This document shows positions 9,547-17,194 of a stretch of 64,000 nt of DNA, piece after piece. The DNA lies in the NCBI RefSeq assembly GCF_000368065.1, contig NZ_KB851199.1:32927-96926 (forward strand). Reading direction: 5' to 3'. The notes under the pieces were generated by a model that made no database searches, was not told where the DNA came from, and saw only the letters and a list, made by a program, of their open reading frames with translations. Position numbers and translations under genes: made by a program. The number at the start of each line of letters is the position of its first letter. Within the stretch, counting starts at the first letter, position 1. The DNA is from Acinetobacter seifertii (GTDB lineage: Bacteria; Pseudomonadota; Gammaproteobacteria; Pseudomonadales; Moraxellaceae).

Positions 9547-11006
9547 TGTGTAGGTCCAAAAATAACTTGGCTCAAATCACGTTGTACCCGCTTGCGCTTT
9601 AAAATTGGGTGATCACTCGTCATGTTAGCTTGTGATGCAGAAGATTTTTCCATAAAGCGATCAACAGACTGCTCTTGTCGTGAGCGTTCTTTCTTACCAC
9701 GACGGCTTCGAGGTTCTGGAACGTCTACCAAAGGCTCAATTTCTACATCAACTCTATTGCTTTCAATCGGTTCAGCAGCAACCTTACGACGACTTTTCGC
9801 TTTTTGACGATTATATTGGCTAATCGCAGCTTCTTTTTCGTCATTTGACATTTCTTGGTAAGCATCCCACCAACTCCCCATTCCTTGCGTTGTGTCATCA
9901 CCTGACTTTTCACGAAGTAATAAGAAGTCAAAACCTGCACGGAAACGTGCATGGCTTGCCAATGCTTCAATTTGCTGTGGCTTTGGATTAAGCAATCGTG
10001 TTTGCATTTCCCAAACTTCACGAATAAAAGTTTCAGCAAAACGAGGAATGACTGTACGTGTGGCTTGACGTTTTAAAACATCTAAACCAGCCTGCGCACG
10101 AGTTTCTGCTGGAACCACACCTTTTGTTAAATAAAAATCACAGCGTTCTAAAAATGGCTGCCACAATAAAACCGCATAGAAAAATGCTGGATTAATGGTT
10201 TTACCAATTTGAATACGTTGATCTGTATTTTTTGCAGCGCGTTGAATAAATGGCGTCAGATCTGGACGAATATCAGCAAAAAGCTGCTTCCACACGCCAA
10301 ATTCAATTAGCATTGGTAATACACGTGCCAAATGACCCATTGTGAAAAGCTTCTGAGACTCATCGTATAAACGGTGCGGAGAAACATCACGAAGTAACTG
10401 TGTCATCTCAACATCAAAAATATCGAGAATATTTGAGTCAATCTTGAAATTTAGCTTCGCTGCAAAACGTAATGTCCGTAGCATACGCACCGGATCTTCT
10501 TCAAAACGTTGTGCAGGATCACCCAATAAACGTAAAGTCTTATTTTTGACATCATCAATTGCTTTACAAAAATCGAGCACAATACCCTTACGTGGTTGGT
10601 AGTAAAGCGTATTGATAGAAAAATCGCGTCGAGCAAAGTCCTGCTCTATTGTTCCCCAGTTATTGTCACGCAAAATCATGCCAGAAGCGTTGGTGACTGC
10701 TTTTTTAGGAGGGGCACGGAAAGTCGCAACTTCAATTAGCTCACGCCCTGAATAGACATGTGCCAATTCAAATCGACGGCCAATAATTCGGCATCGACGA
10801 CCAAAAACCTCTTTAATTTGAGAAGGTGTTGCATTGGTGACTGCATCGAAATCTTTAGGATTGAGTCCTAGCATTAAATCACGGACACCACCCCCAACAA
10901 TATAAGCCTCATAGCCTGCTTTGTTCAGACTATCGATCACATCTAAAATCGAAGAAGGAAGTTGGGCTGTGGACAAACCACATTTTGACGCTCGCAAGGT
11001 TTGCAA
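9543..11006 (-). CDS. pcnB: poly(A) polymerase I, TTG start
   Basis: PcnB adds poly(A) tails that mark RNA for decay. The nucleotidyltransferase head is at AYIVGGGVRDLMLG and PKDFDAVTNATPSQI (about 34-65, DxD catalytic Asp), followed by RRDFSINTLYY and GDPAQRFEEDPVRMLRTLRFA of the tRNA-NT/PAP class, then a helical body and a very basic C-terminus. The frame has no ATG near its start. TTG at 11004-11006 has GGAG about 10 nt upstream and an in-frame stop lies just beyond, so TTG is the start. It gives 487 aa. Confidence 0.94.
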   Translation of the reverse strand: MQTLRASKCGLSTAQLPSSILDVIDSLNKAGYEAYIVGGGVRDLMLGLNPKDFDAVTNATPSQIKEVFGRRCRIIGRRFELAHVYSGRELIEVATFRAPPKKAVTNASGMILRDNNWGTIEQDFARRDFSINTLYYQPRKGIVLDFCKAIDDVKNKTLRLLGDPAQRFEEDPVRMLRTLRFAAKLNFKIDSNILDIFDVEMTQLLRDVSPHRLYDESQKLFTMGHLARVLPMLIEFGVWKQLFADIRPDLTPFIQRAAKNTDQRIQIGKTINPAFFYAVLLWQPFLERCDFYLTKGVVPAETRAQAGLDVLKRQATRTVIPRFAETFIREVWEMQTRLLNPKPQQIEALASHARFRAGFDFLLLREKSGDDTTQGMGSWWDAYQEMSNDEKEAAISQYNRQKAKSRRKVAAEPIESNRVDVEIEPLVDVPEPRSRRGKKERSRQEQSVDRFMEKSSASQANMTSDHPILKRKRVQRDLSQVIFGPTQ

Positions 11007-11131
11007 AAGACGCTGTCTCCTACGTCAGGACGTAAATAACAAGTTGTCGCTAATCATAGCTCTAACACACACAAAGGGCAATTTGATTCTCTTTAGATTG
11101 CGCAGGAAATGATAATTGACGAACAGAACTT

Positions 11132-11542
11132 TTATAAGGCTAAACGCGATTTATTTTTTTCAAAAATAGCAGGCCCGATTCCTTTGACATTTTTAATTTC
11201 GTCAATATTTTTAAAACTTCCGTTCTTCTGTCTATATTCTACAATCGCTTGCGCCTTTTTCTCACCTACGCCTTTTAACTGCTGAAACTCATTTACAGTG
11301 GCCTGATTCAAGTGAATTTGCCCTGTAGAATCATTAGAACTCTTAGTATAAGAATTTTTAGAACCATAAGAATGAGAAGGCTTAGAGATGTTTAACTTTT
11401 GGTCATACATCTGCTGTTTAGCCTTCCATTCCTGAAAGTTTTGATCAAAAGATTGAGCAAAAACCGAAGGTGAAATTACCCCTAAGCACAACATCATTAA
11501 AATAAAACAATTATTTTTCCAAATTCTCATGCTGTATCGCAT
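11132..11542 (-). CDS. comEA: ComEA-like helix-hairpin-helix DNA-binding protein
   Basis: The protein (136 aa from this start) has a signal peptide (hydrophobic core CFILMMLCLGVISP, cleaved after VFAQ), a linker rich in Ser, Lys and Tyr, and a C-terminal helix-hairpin-helix pair: LNQATVNEFQQLKGVGEKKAQAIVEYR then IDEIKNVKGIGPAIFEKN. ComEA binds incoming DNA in the periplasm during natural transformation, which Acinetobacter performs. The start at 11542 has AGGGG 8 nt upstream. It overlaps the mazG 3' end by about 32 bp. The N-terminal linker makes it longer than minimal ComEA. Confidence 0.85.
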   Translation of the reverse strand: MRYSMRIWKNNCFILMMLCLGVISPSVFAQSFDQNFQEWKAKQQMYDQKLNISKPSHSYGSKNSYTKSSNDSTGQIHLNQATVNEFQQLKGVGEKKAQAIVEYRQKNGSFKNIDEIKNVKGIGPAIFEKNKSRLAL

Positions 11543-12317
11543 GTCGTTTTTCCCCTGAATGTAATTGTCGTTTTGCTTGGTTCCACAATTCATCCATCTC
11601 GGACAAAGTCATGTCTTCTAATGTTCTTTGGTGTTTTATGGCTTGCTCTTCAATAAAAGCAAAACGACTTCTAAATTTATGTATGGTTGATAAAAGTGAA
11701 GTTTCACTTGAAATGTTAAGTTTACGTCCTACATTGACTAATGAAAACAGACAATCTCCAAATTCGTCTTGAATTTCATTAATATTTTGACTTTTAAGCG
11801 CCTCTTTGAACTCACCCAATTCTTCTTCTAGTTTTGCATAAGCATCTTCTACTGTTTCAAAGTCAAAACCGACTTTTGCGACATTTTTTTGAATTTCCTG
11901 TGCTTGAGACAGTGCAGGACCATGTTTAATTTCATCTAATCTTGATTGCGGCTTGCCTTGCTTTTCTTGTTGTTTAATTTGTTTCCATAGCTCACTGACT
12001 TGTTCGGGTGTTAAGTTATTAAATTGATCAGCTTGAAACACATGTGGATGACGTCTTATTAATTTTTCACTAATTGCCTTAACTACATCTTGAAAATTGA
12101 ACGCCCCTTGCTCACTAAACATTTGTGATTGAAATACAACTTGTAGTAGCAAATCACCCAACTCATTTCGAATCTCATCAATATCGCCCTGACGAATGGC
12201 AGCTTCGACTTCATATGCTTCTTCAATCGCATATTTAGTTAGTGACATTGGGGTTTGTTTTTGATCCCACGGACATTTTTCACGTAGCTCTTGCATAATT
12301 TTAAGCAATTTATCCAT
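11511..12317 (-). CDS. mazG: nucleoside triphosphate pyrophosphohydrolase MazG
   Basis: MazG hydrolyses (d)NTPs to the monophosphate and PPi. The 268-aa protein has two MazG domains: CPWDQKQT and the EEAYEVEAAI...NELGDLLLQVVFQ block (about 15-70, metal-binding EExxE and ExxD), and a second, less conserved copy around LEEELGEFKEAL...DEFGDCLFSLVNVGR (about 160-200). The ATG at 12315-12317 follows GAGGG; a TTG four codons earlier is less likely. Confidence 0.95.
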   Translation of the reverse strand: MDKLLKIMQELREKCPWDQKQTPMSLTKYAIEEAYEVEAAIRQGDIDEIRNELGDLLLQVVFQSQMFSEQGAFNFQDVVKAISEKLIRRHPHVFQADQFNNLTPEQVSELWKQIKQQEKQGKPQSRLDEIKHGPALSQAQEIQKNVAKVGFDFETVEDAYAKLEEELGEFKEALKSQNINEIQDEFGDCLFSLVNVGRKLNISSETSLLSTIHKFRSRFAFIEEQAIKHQRTLEDMTLSEMDELWNQAKRQLHSGEKRHAIQHENLEK

Positions 12318-12429
12318 GGTAACCCTCAAGTTTAAAAAGTCGGTCAGTAAATTTACAATTCTAATTTGCTAGGATCAAAATTAAAGCGGCAAATCATTCG
12401 TCATATTGTAACGATAAAGAGAAAAAAAG

Positions 12430-13203
12430 ATGAAACATAGCATTCTGATTAGTGGCGCAGCTCAAGGTATTAGAGCAGAAATTGCACGAGTATTTTATAA
12501 ACAAGGATATAAAGTAGGCATTTATGATATTAACGAATCACTTGCTCAAAGCTTAGCAACAGAGTTAGGTCCCAATGCATGCGCTGGCTATTTAGATGTT
12601 AGTGATTACAGCCAGTGGCAACTTATATTAAAAGAATTTACCGACTGGGCTGGCGAGCTTAATATTTTGGTGAATAACGCAGGAATTTTATATTCTGGGG
12701 CCTTTGAACACATCGATATCAATTCACACCAAAGAACAATCAATATTAATGTAAACGGTGTAATTAACGGTTGCCATGCTGCACTGCCCTATTTAAAGCA
12801 AGCTTCTTTTGCACGAGTTATTAATCTTTCTTCGGCTTCTGCAATTTACGGACAAGCTGACCTTATTTCTTATTCCGCCAGTAAGTTTGCAGTTCGAGGA
12901 ATTACCGAAGGTTTAGATGTGGAATGGAAAAAATATGGTATTCGTGTTTTAGATGTGATGCCTTTATTTGTACAAACTGCGATGGTCAATAATATGGACG
13001 CGGGTAGTATTCAAAATATGGGCGTTGACTTAACTCCAAATGATATTGCTCAGCAAGTCCTTTCACTTGTCGAAAAAAAAGCTCATTTCTGGACACCTAC
13101 GCACACTCCTGTTGGTATAAAAACCAAATTGCTTTATCAACTCTCAACGATAAGCCCACAGTTTTTAAATCGGTTAACTAATATTTATTTATCGAGAAAG
13201 TAG
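12430..13203 (+). CDS. SDR family oxidoreductase with altered cofactor-loop glycine
   Basis: The 257-aa protein has the Rossmann start ISGAAQGIRAEIA (residues 7-19), the LNILVNNAGIL motif (near 85-95), the catalytic Ser (SSASAIYG) and the YSASK motif (Tyr/Lys near 152-156). Classical SDRs carry TGxxxGxG; here the third glycine is Arg (AGA in place of a GGN codon, one base from GGA). The rest of the fold is intact. The substrate is unknown. It diverges from mazG and ends at a terminator. Confidence 0.88.
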   Translation: MKHSILISGAAQGIRAEIARVFYKQGYKVGIYDINESLAQSLATELGPNACAGYLDVSDYSQWQLILKEFTDWAGELNILVNNAGILYSGAFEHIDINSHQRTININVNGVINGCHAALPYLKQASFARVINLSSASAIYGQADLISYSASKFAVRGITEGLDVEWKKYGIRVLDVMPLFVQTAMVNNMDAGSIQNMGVDLTPNDIAQQVLSLVEKKAHFWTPTHTPVGIKTKLLYQLSTISPQFLNRLTNIYLSRK

Positions 13204-13208
13204 CTTAT

Positions 13209-13238
13209 AAAAAAGGCCGTCAATTGACGGCCTTTTTT
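13209..13238. terminator. terminator with palindrome GGCCGTCAATTGACGGCC (copy 1)
   Basis: An uninterrupted 18-bp palindrome at 13215-13232 is flanked by A6 and T6. The identical core recurs at 17161-17178. Confidence 0.85.
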
Positions 13239-13608
13239 ATAGATTATTTATTTAGATAAATTGTATTAATTAGAAAAACCTTCCAATGTTTAAAAAGCAG
13301 ACTAATTAAAAGTAACAATTTCATTAAATTAACACCTATTCTACTTTATGAAATTATTTAAAATTATGATGCATAAAAAATAGACTTTCATTTTCTTTGA
13401 TTTACATAAAATTATTTTAATTAGTTTGTTTTACAAACAAATAAATCATTAAAAAATATTTTTAAAATAGAACTCAAAGCTATATTCCATAAGACTTTAT
13501 AAATAATTTCATTAGAAAAATAAAGATTTAATAATAAAAAAAATGATTGAAATGGTTAGTTTATAAAATTATATTGCGTTTATTTTTGTAAACTTATAGG
13601 TGTTTTTT
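13239..13608. other. AT-rich intergenic region upstream of the envelope cluster
   Basis: These 370 bp are strikingly AT-rich with long A and T runs and hold no open reading frame that I can support. A promoter for the rightward cluster must lie here, but no single -35/-10 pair stands out among many candidates. Confidence 0.5.
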
Positions 13609-14931
13609 GTGAAAATTATTCCCGAAAAAGGACATTTTAAACTCCATAAAACACTTCTTAATATTTTTTTACTCACTCCCCTTGCTTCAATCACACACGC
13701 TGGCTTTTTTGATGACTACAACCAAACCGCACAGAATTTTCGTGCAAATGTCACACAACCAATTACAGAAGAAACGCTCAAATTCTTAGATAAAAAAGCG
13801 AAAGGAAGTGATGCTGCACTTTACTTACTTGAAAAAGCCCGATTACAACAGACAAACCATCAATATGAAGAAAGTGAAAAATCTTTTGAAGCTGCATTTG
13901 TCTTATTAGAACAGCGCAATAATAAAGCGAAAATAAGCGCCTCTGAACTTGGATTCAAAGCTCTTTCAATTGTGAGCAATGACAGTGTGATTCCTTATAA
14001 AATTCCAGAGTATGAACAAGTACTAGCACATGTCTATCAGGCAATAAATTTTATAGCACTGAATAATACCGAGAGTGCAGGAGTTGAAATGCGTATTGCT
14101 CAACGTATTCAACGAGAAATTGAACTTGCCCATACCAAAGAAACAGAAAAAGCTAAACAGAAAGCTGGAATAGATACTTCCGAGAGTCTAGATGAAGCTT
14201 TCGCTGGATTAGATACAATTGCTGGGAAAATTAAAAACACCTATCAAAATGCTTACGCCTTTTATATGGCTGCGACACTTTGGGAAGCTTTGGGAGAAGA
14301 AAATGATGCTCTCGTCGATTTCAAAAAAGCTTATGAATTACAACCCAATGAATTTATTAAAAATGATGTTAAACGTTTAGATTCAGCTTCTAATAAAAAA
14401 TCTGGACAGTATCCCGTTGTTATTTTTCTAGAACAGGGTTTAGTACCGCAAAAAATCTCGAATACTCTTGCTCTCCCAACTCCAGATGGTTTGGTCAATA
14501 TTTCTTTTGCTAGTTACAACCCCTCTACTTATAGCAGTCCAGCAAGTCTTCAGGTTCTAGTAAATGGTAGATCTGTGACGAATACATCGACATTAACAGA
14601 TATAGGTGCTTTAGCAGTAAAAACGCTAAAAGAAAACGTAGCAGCCAATATGGCTACGCAGATTACACGCACGACAGCAAAATATATGGTTCAAAAAGAA
14701 CTCGGAAATCGTCTCGGCGCTATCGGTCAAATTGCTGGAAATATTTACAACACTGCTTCAGAAAAAGCCGATGTACGTGCGTGGAATACATTACCAGGTA
14801 ATGCTCAATTTGCTCGCCTACACATACTATCCAGCTTAAAAATGCTTATACGGTTCAAGAAGTCAGCATTGATGTTAAACCAAATCAAACCGTCTTTATT
14901 CATGGCATTGATGCAAATCAAGAAATTTTAA
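13609..14931 (+). CDS. COG3014-like periplasmic/lipoprotein-cluster protein, C-terminus probably frameshifted
   Basis: I recognise the family only loosely: a secreted tetratricopeptide-like protein found beside YcfL- and LpoB-like lipoproteins. A signal peptide (NIFLLTPLASITHA) is followed by helical repeats (about 60-250, e.g. AALYLLEKARLQQ, AYAFYMAATLWEALGEENDALVDFKKAYEL). The GTG at 13609 has AGG 8 nt upstream and is preferred over GTG at 13600. After about 14,820 the frame turns into an implausible basic tail, whereas the other frame reads IQLKNAYTVQEVSIDV and on to a stop at 14955-14957. A one-base change between about 14,815 and 14,845 is likely. Confidence 0.75.
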   Translation: MKIIPEKGHFKLHKTLLNIFLLTPLASITHAGFFDDYNQTAQNFRANVTQPITEETLKFLDKKAKGSDAALYLLEKARLQQTNHQYEESEKSFEAAFVLLEQRNNKAKISASELGFKALSIVSNDSVIPYKIPEYEQVLAHVYQAINFIALNNTESAGVEMRIAQRIQREIELAHTKETEKAKQKAGIDTSESLDEAFAGLDTIAGKIKNTYQNAYAFYMAATLWEALGEENDALVDFKKAYELQPNEFIKNDVKRLDSASNKKSGQYPVVIFLEQGLVPQKISNTLALPTPDGLVNISFASYNPSTYSSPASLQVLVNGRSVTNTSTLTDIGALAVKTLKENVAANMATQITRTTAKYMVQKELGNRLGAIGQIAGNIYNTASEKADVRAWNTLPGNAQFARLHILSSLKMLIRFKKSALMLNQIKPSLFMALMQIKKF

Positions 14932-14976
14932 CAGATAGTTTTTCAATTACTCATTAATTATTAAAGGATTCTCAAA

Positions 14977-15387
14977 ATGAAAAAGACCATAATTTGTTTG
15001 AGTCTATTCACAATTACATCTGTACTTTTTACAGGTTGTACAGCTCCTAATGCTATGCAAACAAAAACTGACCCTACTACAGGTAATAGTGCGGTACGCA
15101 CCCAAACTAATAATCCTATTTTAGCTACGCGTATTGGCGTTAGTCGAGTCAACATGACGACTCTAGGTGACATTAAACGAGCATCTCTTGCCCTAAAAAA
15201 TGGTTGGTTCTATGCGCAAAGTTTCCAATACAAAATTGTATGGTTTGATGCAGAAGGAACGGAGATCAATCCAGAAGGTGCTATTTGGAAACCTATTTCA
15301 TTACAAGGTCGCGAAGTTAAGACAGTCCAATCGGTTGCCCCTAATCCTGGTGCAGTTGATGTTTTGATTTATATGAAAAAAGACTAA
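14977..15387 (+). CDS. ycfL: YcfL-like (DUF1425) lipoprotein
   Basis: The 136-aa protein has a lipobox LFTGC (Cys21) after a short signal peptide, so it should be an outer-membrane lipoprotein. The C-terminal beta domain with GWFYAQSFQYKIVWFDAEGTEI and the WKPISLQG motif matches DUF1425/YcfL, which sits next to lpoB in enterics. AAAGGA precedes the ATG. The function is unknown; placement suggests a role with LpoB-like neighbours. Confidence 0.82.
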   Translation: MKKTIICLSLFTITSVLFTGCTAPNAMQTKTDPTTGNSAVRTQTNNPILATRIGVSRVNMTTLGDIKRASLALKNGWFYAQSFQYKIVWFDAEGTEINPEGAIWKPISLQGREVKTVQSVAPNPGAVDVLIYMKKD

Positions 15388-15472
15388 CCCCCATGGGAAA
15401 TTAAACTTTTATCCTTAATTTCCCTGCACAAAATTCACAATATTGTTTGAAATATAGAGACAGGATATTTAA

Positions 15473-16075
15473 ATGAAATTTAAATCACTACTACTGATTA
15501 CGACCATCAGCAGTGCTGCACTTTTTTCAGGCTGTGCTTCACAAAGTGTTAGTTATGGCGATGCACAATCTGTTGAAACGTTAACCAAAGATTTTGGTTC
15601 TACAGACTTACAGCAAATTTCCACAAAAATGGTGGATGACATGCTGGCTTTCCCAACAATTATTGATATGACTAAAAATCGTCGTCCAGTTTTATTCGTT
15701 GATAAGATCAAGAATAAATCCCAAGAACATATCGATACTGAATCTATCACCGATACCATTCAAAACCGTTTAATTAATTCTGGCAAATTCCGTTTTGTAG
15801 ATATGACTTCTGTAGGTGCTGTTGCAGATCAAATGGCTTATCAACAACGTAGTGGAATGGTAGATAAACGCACAGCTGTACAAGCTGGCTCACAGATTGG
15901 TGCTGAATATATGCTAAATGGTAATTTATCTAGCATTGTAAAAAATTCAGGTGGAAAAAGTGATGTTTACTACAAATTTACTTTAAAACTACTGAATTTA
16001 AAAACAGGTATTGTGGAGTGGACCAGTGAAAAAGAAATCCGTAAATCTGCAAAGAAATCAACTTTCGGCTTATAA
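15473..16075 (+). CDS. lpoB: penicillin-binding protein activator LpoB-like lipoprotein
   Basis: The 200-aa protein has a lipobox FSGC (Cys21) and the LpoB fold: RPVLFVDKIKNKSQEHIDTESITDTIQNRLINSGKFRFVD (an N-terminal strand-helix pair), then IGAEYMLNGNLSSI and a C-terminal YKFTLKLLNLKTGIVEWT. In E. coli LpoB is an outer-membrane lipoprotein that activates PBP1B. Whether this one activates a PBP in Acinetobacter is inferred from family only. An AGACAGGA ribosome site precedes it. Confidence 0.85.
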   Translation: MKFKSLLLITTISSAALFSGCASQSVSYGDAQSVETLTKDFGSTDLQQISTKMVDDMLAFPTIIDMTKNRRPVLFVDKIKNKSQEHIDTESITDTIQNRLINSGKFRFVDMTSVGAVADQMAYQQRSGMVDKRTAVQAGSQIGAEYMLNGNLSSIVKNSGGKSDVYYKFTLKLLNLKTGIVEWTSEKEIRKSAKKSTFGL

Positions 16076-16150
16076 GCATTTCTAGTTAATTACTTTCTAG
16101 CATGGCACTTTTTTACCTGTTGCCATGCTATATGAATAAAAAGAGCCTTT

Positions 16151-17152
16151 ATGAGAACAATATTTTGTGCAGTTCTATTAAGTGTAACTGCAACCTCAAG
16201 TTTTGCTGCTTTACAAGAAGTTATGAAAGAAGCTTCTGGTAGTGGACCAACACAACAACAAGCTATTGCAGAAGCTTTACTCACCGCAGCCCAATCTGTA
16301 AATGGAACCAAAGTCAGCCCACAAGTAGGAATGGCCGAAGAAGTTAATATGGTCATGACAAATCAGCATTGGTCATATCAAGGTAAAAGCTCACCTGTTT
16401 TTAGTGTTCAAACAGAATCATCTGGTGCTATCAATCGCTTTCAAGTTCTCAGCGTTTCAGGTTCAGGTAAAAACTACAAAGCTCGGGTTCGAGCTTATAT
16501 TGCTAAATATCAATCAAGTGTAGCTGATCAACATTTACGTAGAATTGCTGTTTTTCCATTTCAAGTTGTTGAGTCAAAATTTAACTTAGCTTCAGAGGAA
16601 AATCCATATGAGTTCGTGCAAGAAGTAGCGGACCTCATTGGCACACAAATGGTAAATTCAAAACAGCTCAGCTTAGTGAGTCGGGACTATGTTGATGAAA
16701 TGGCAACAGAAAATGCATTCCTTGCATGGGATGGTGCTCCAGCAGAAATGGCAAGATTAGCCCAAAAAGTAGGTGCGGACTATATCCTTGTAGGTAGAAT
16801 TAATGAGGCTCGTACTGTACAAGGTCAATCTTTCTACGGTGCAGTTTCCGCTGAACGAGATGCGATCAAACTCAATTGGCGTGTAATCGAAGTAAATACA
16901 GGTAAAATTGCAGCAGCTGGTTCTATCAAGCAACCACTTCAAACAAATATCGGTAATTTAGTTACCCAAGACACTCTTCCATCTAGTGCAGAAATTTTTG
17001 CAGATCAAGTGGTTAATGATGTATTACGTGGTTTATCTTTAAGACCGAACTTTTCTCAGAATCCAGATAGTTTTGATAATCAAGTAAATTCTTCTCCTTT
17101 ATCAGATGCTGATCTTCCCGCTGGTTCTAGCGAAAAACCAATTCATTGGTAA
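16151..17152 (+). CDS. secreted CsgG/LpoB-fold protein
   Basis: The 333-aa protein has a signal peptide (LLSVTATSSFAA) but no lipobox, so it should be soluble in the periplasm. The N-terminal half (GSGPTQQQAIAEALLTAAQSVNG and ARVRAYIAKYQ) resembles a flagellar-assembly T/LPP20-type domain; the C-terminal half, from RRIAVFPFQVVES through IGTQMVNSKQLSLVSRDYVDE and VGADYILVGRINEA, is a CsgG/LpoB-like domain. It ends the four-gene cluster. The role is not known; another route to envelope assembly is a guess. Confidence 0.75.
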   Translation: MRTIFCAVLLSVTATSSFAALQEVMKEASGSGPTQQQAIAEALLTAAQSVNGTKVSPQVGMAEEVNMVMTNQHWSYQGKSSPVFSVQTESSGAINRFQVLSVSGSGKNYKARVRAYIAKYQSSVADQHLRRIAVFPFQVVESKFNLASEENPYEFVQEVADLIGTQMVNSKQLSLVSRDYVDEMATENAFLAWDGAPAEMARLAQKVGADYILVGRINEARTVQGQSFYGAVSAERDAIKLNWRVIEVNTGKIAAAGSIKQPLQTNIGNLVTQDTLPSSAEIFADQVVNDVLRGLSLRPNFSQNPDSFDNQVNSSPLSDADLPAGSSEKPIHW

Positions 17153-17154
17153 AT

Positions 17155-17183
17155 AAAAAAGGCCGTCAATTGACGGCCTTTTT
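17155..17183. terminator. bidirectional terminator (copy 2 of the 13,215 palindrome)
   Basis: The core at 17161-17178 is identical to 13215-13232, with A6 before it and T5 after it. It lies between the converging CsgG-like gene and relA. Confidence 0.85.
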
Positions 17184-17194
17184 ACTTAGTTTAT

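Noticed and set aside
11543..11593. N-terminal extension of comEA
   Set aside because: It would displace the signal peptide; ATG at 11542 has AGGGG at the right distance.
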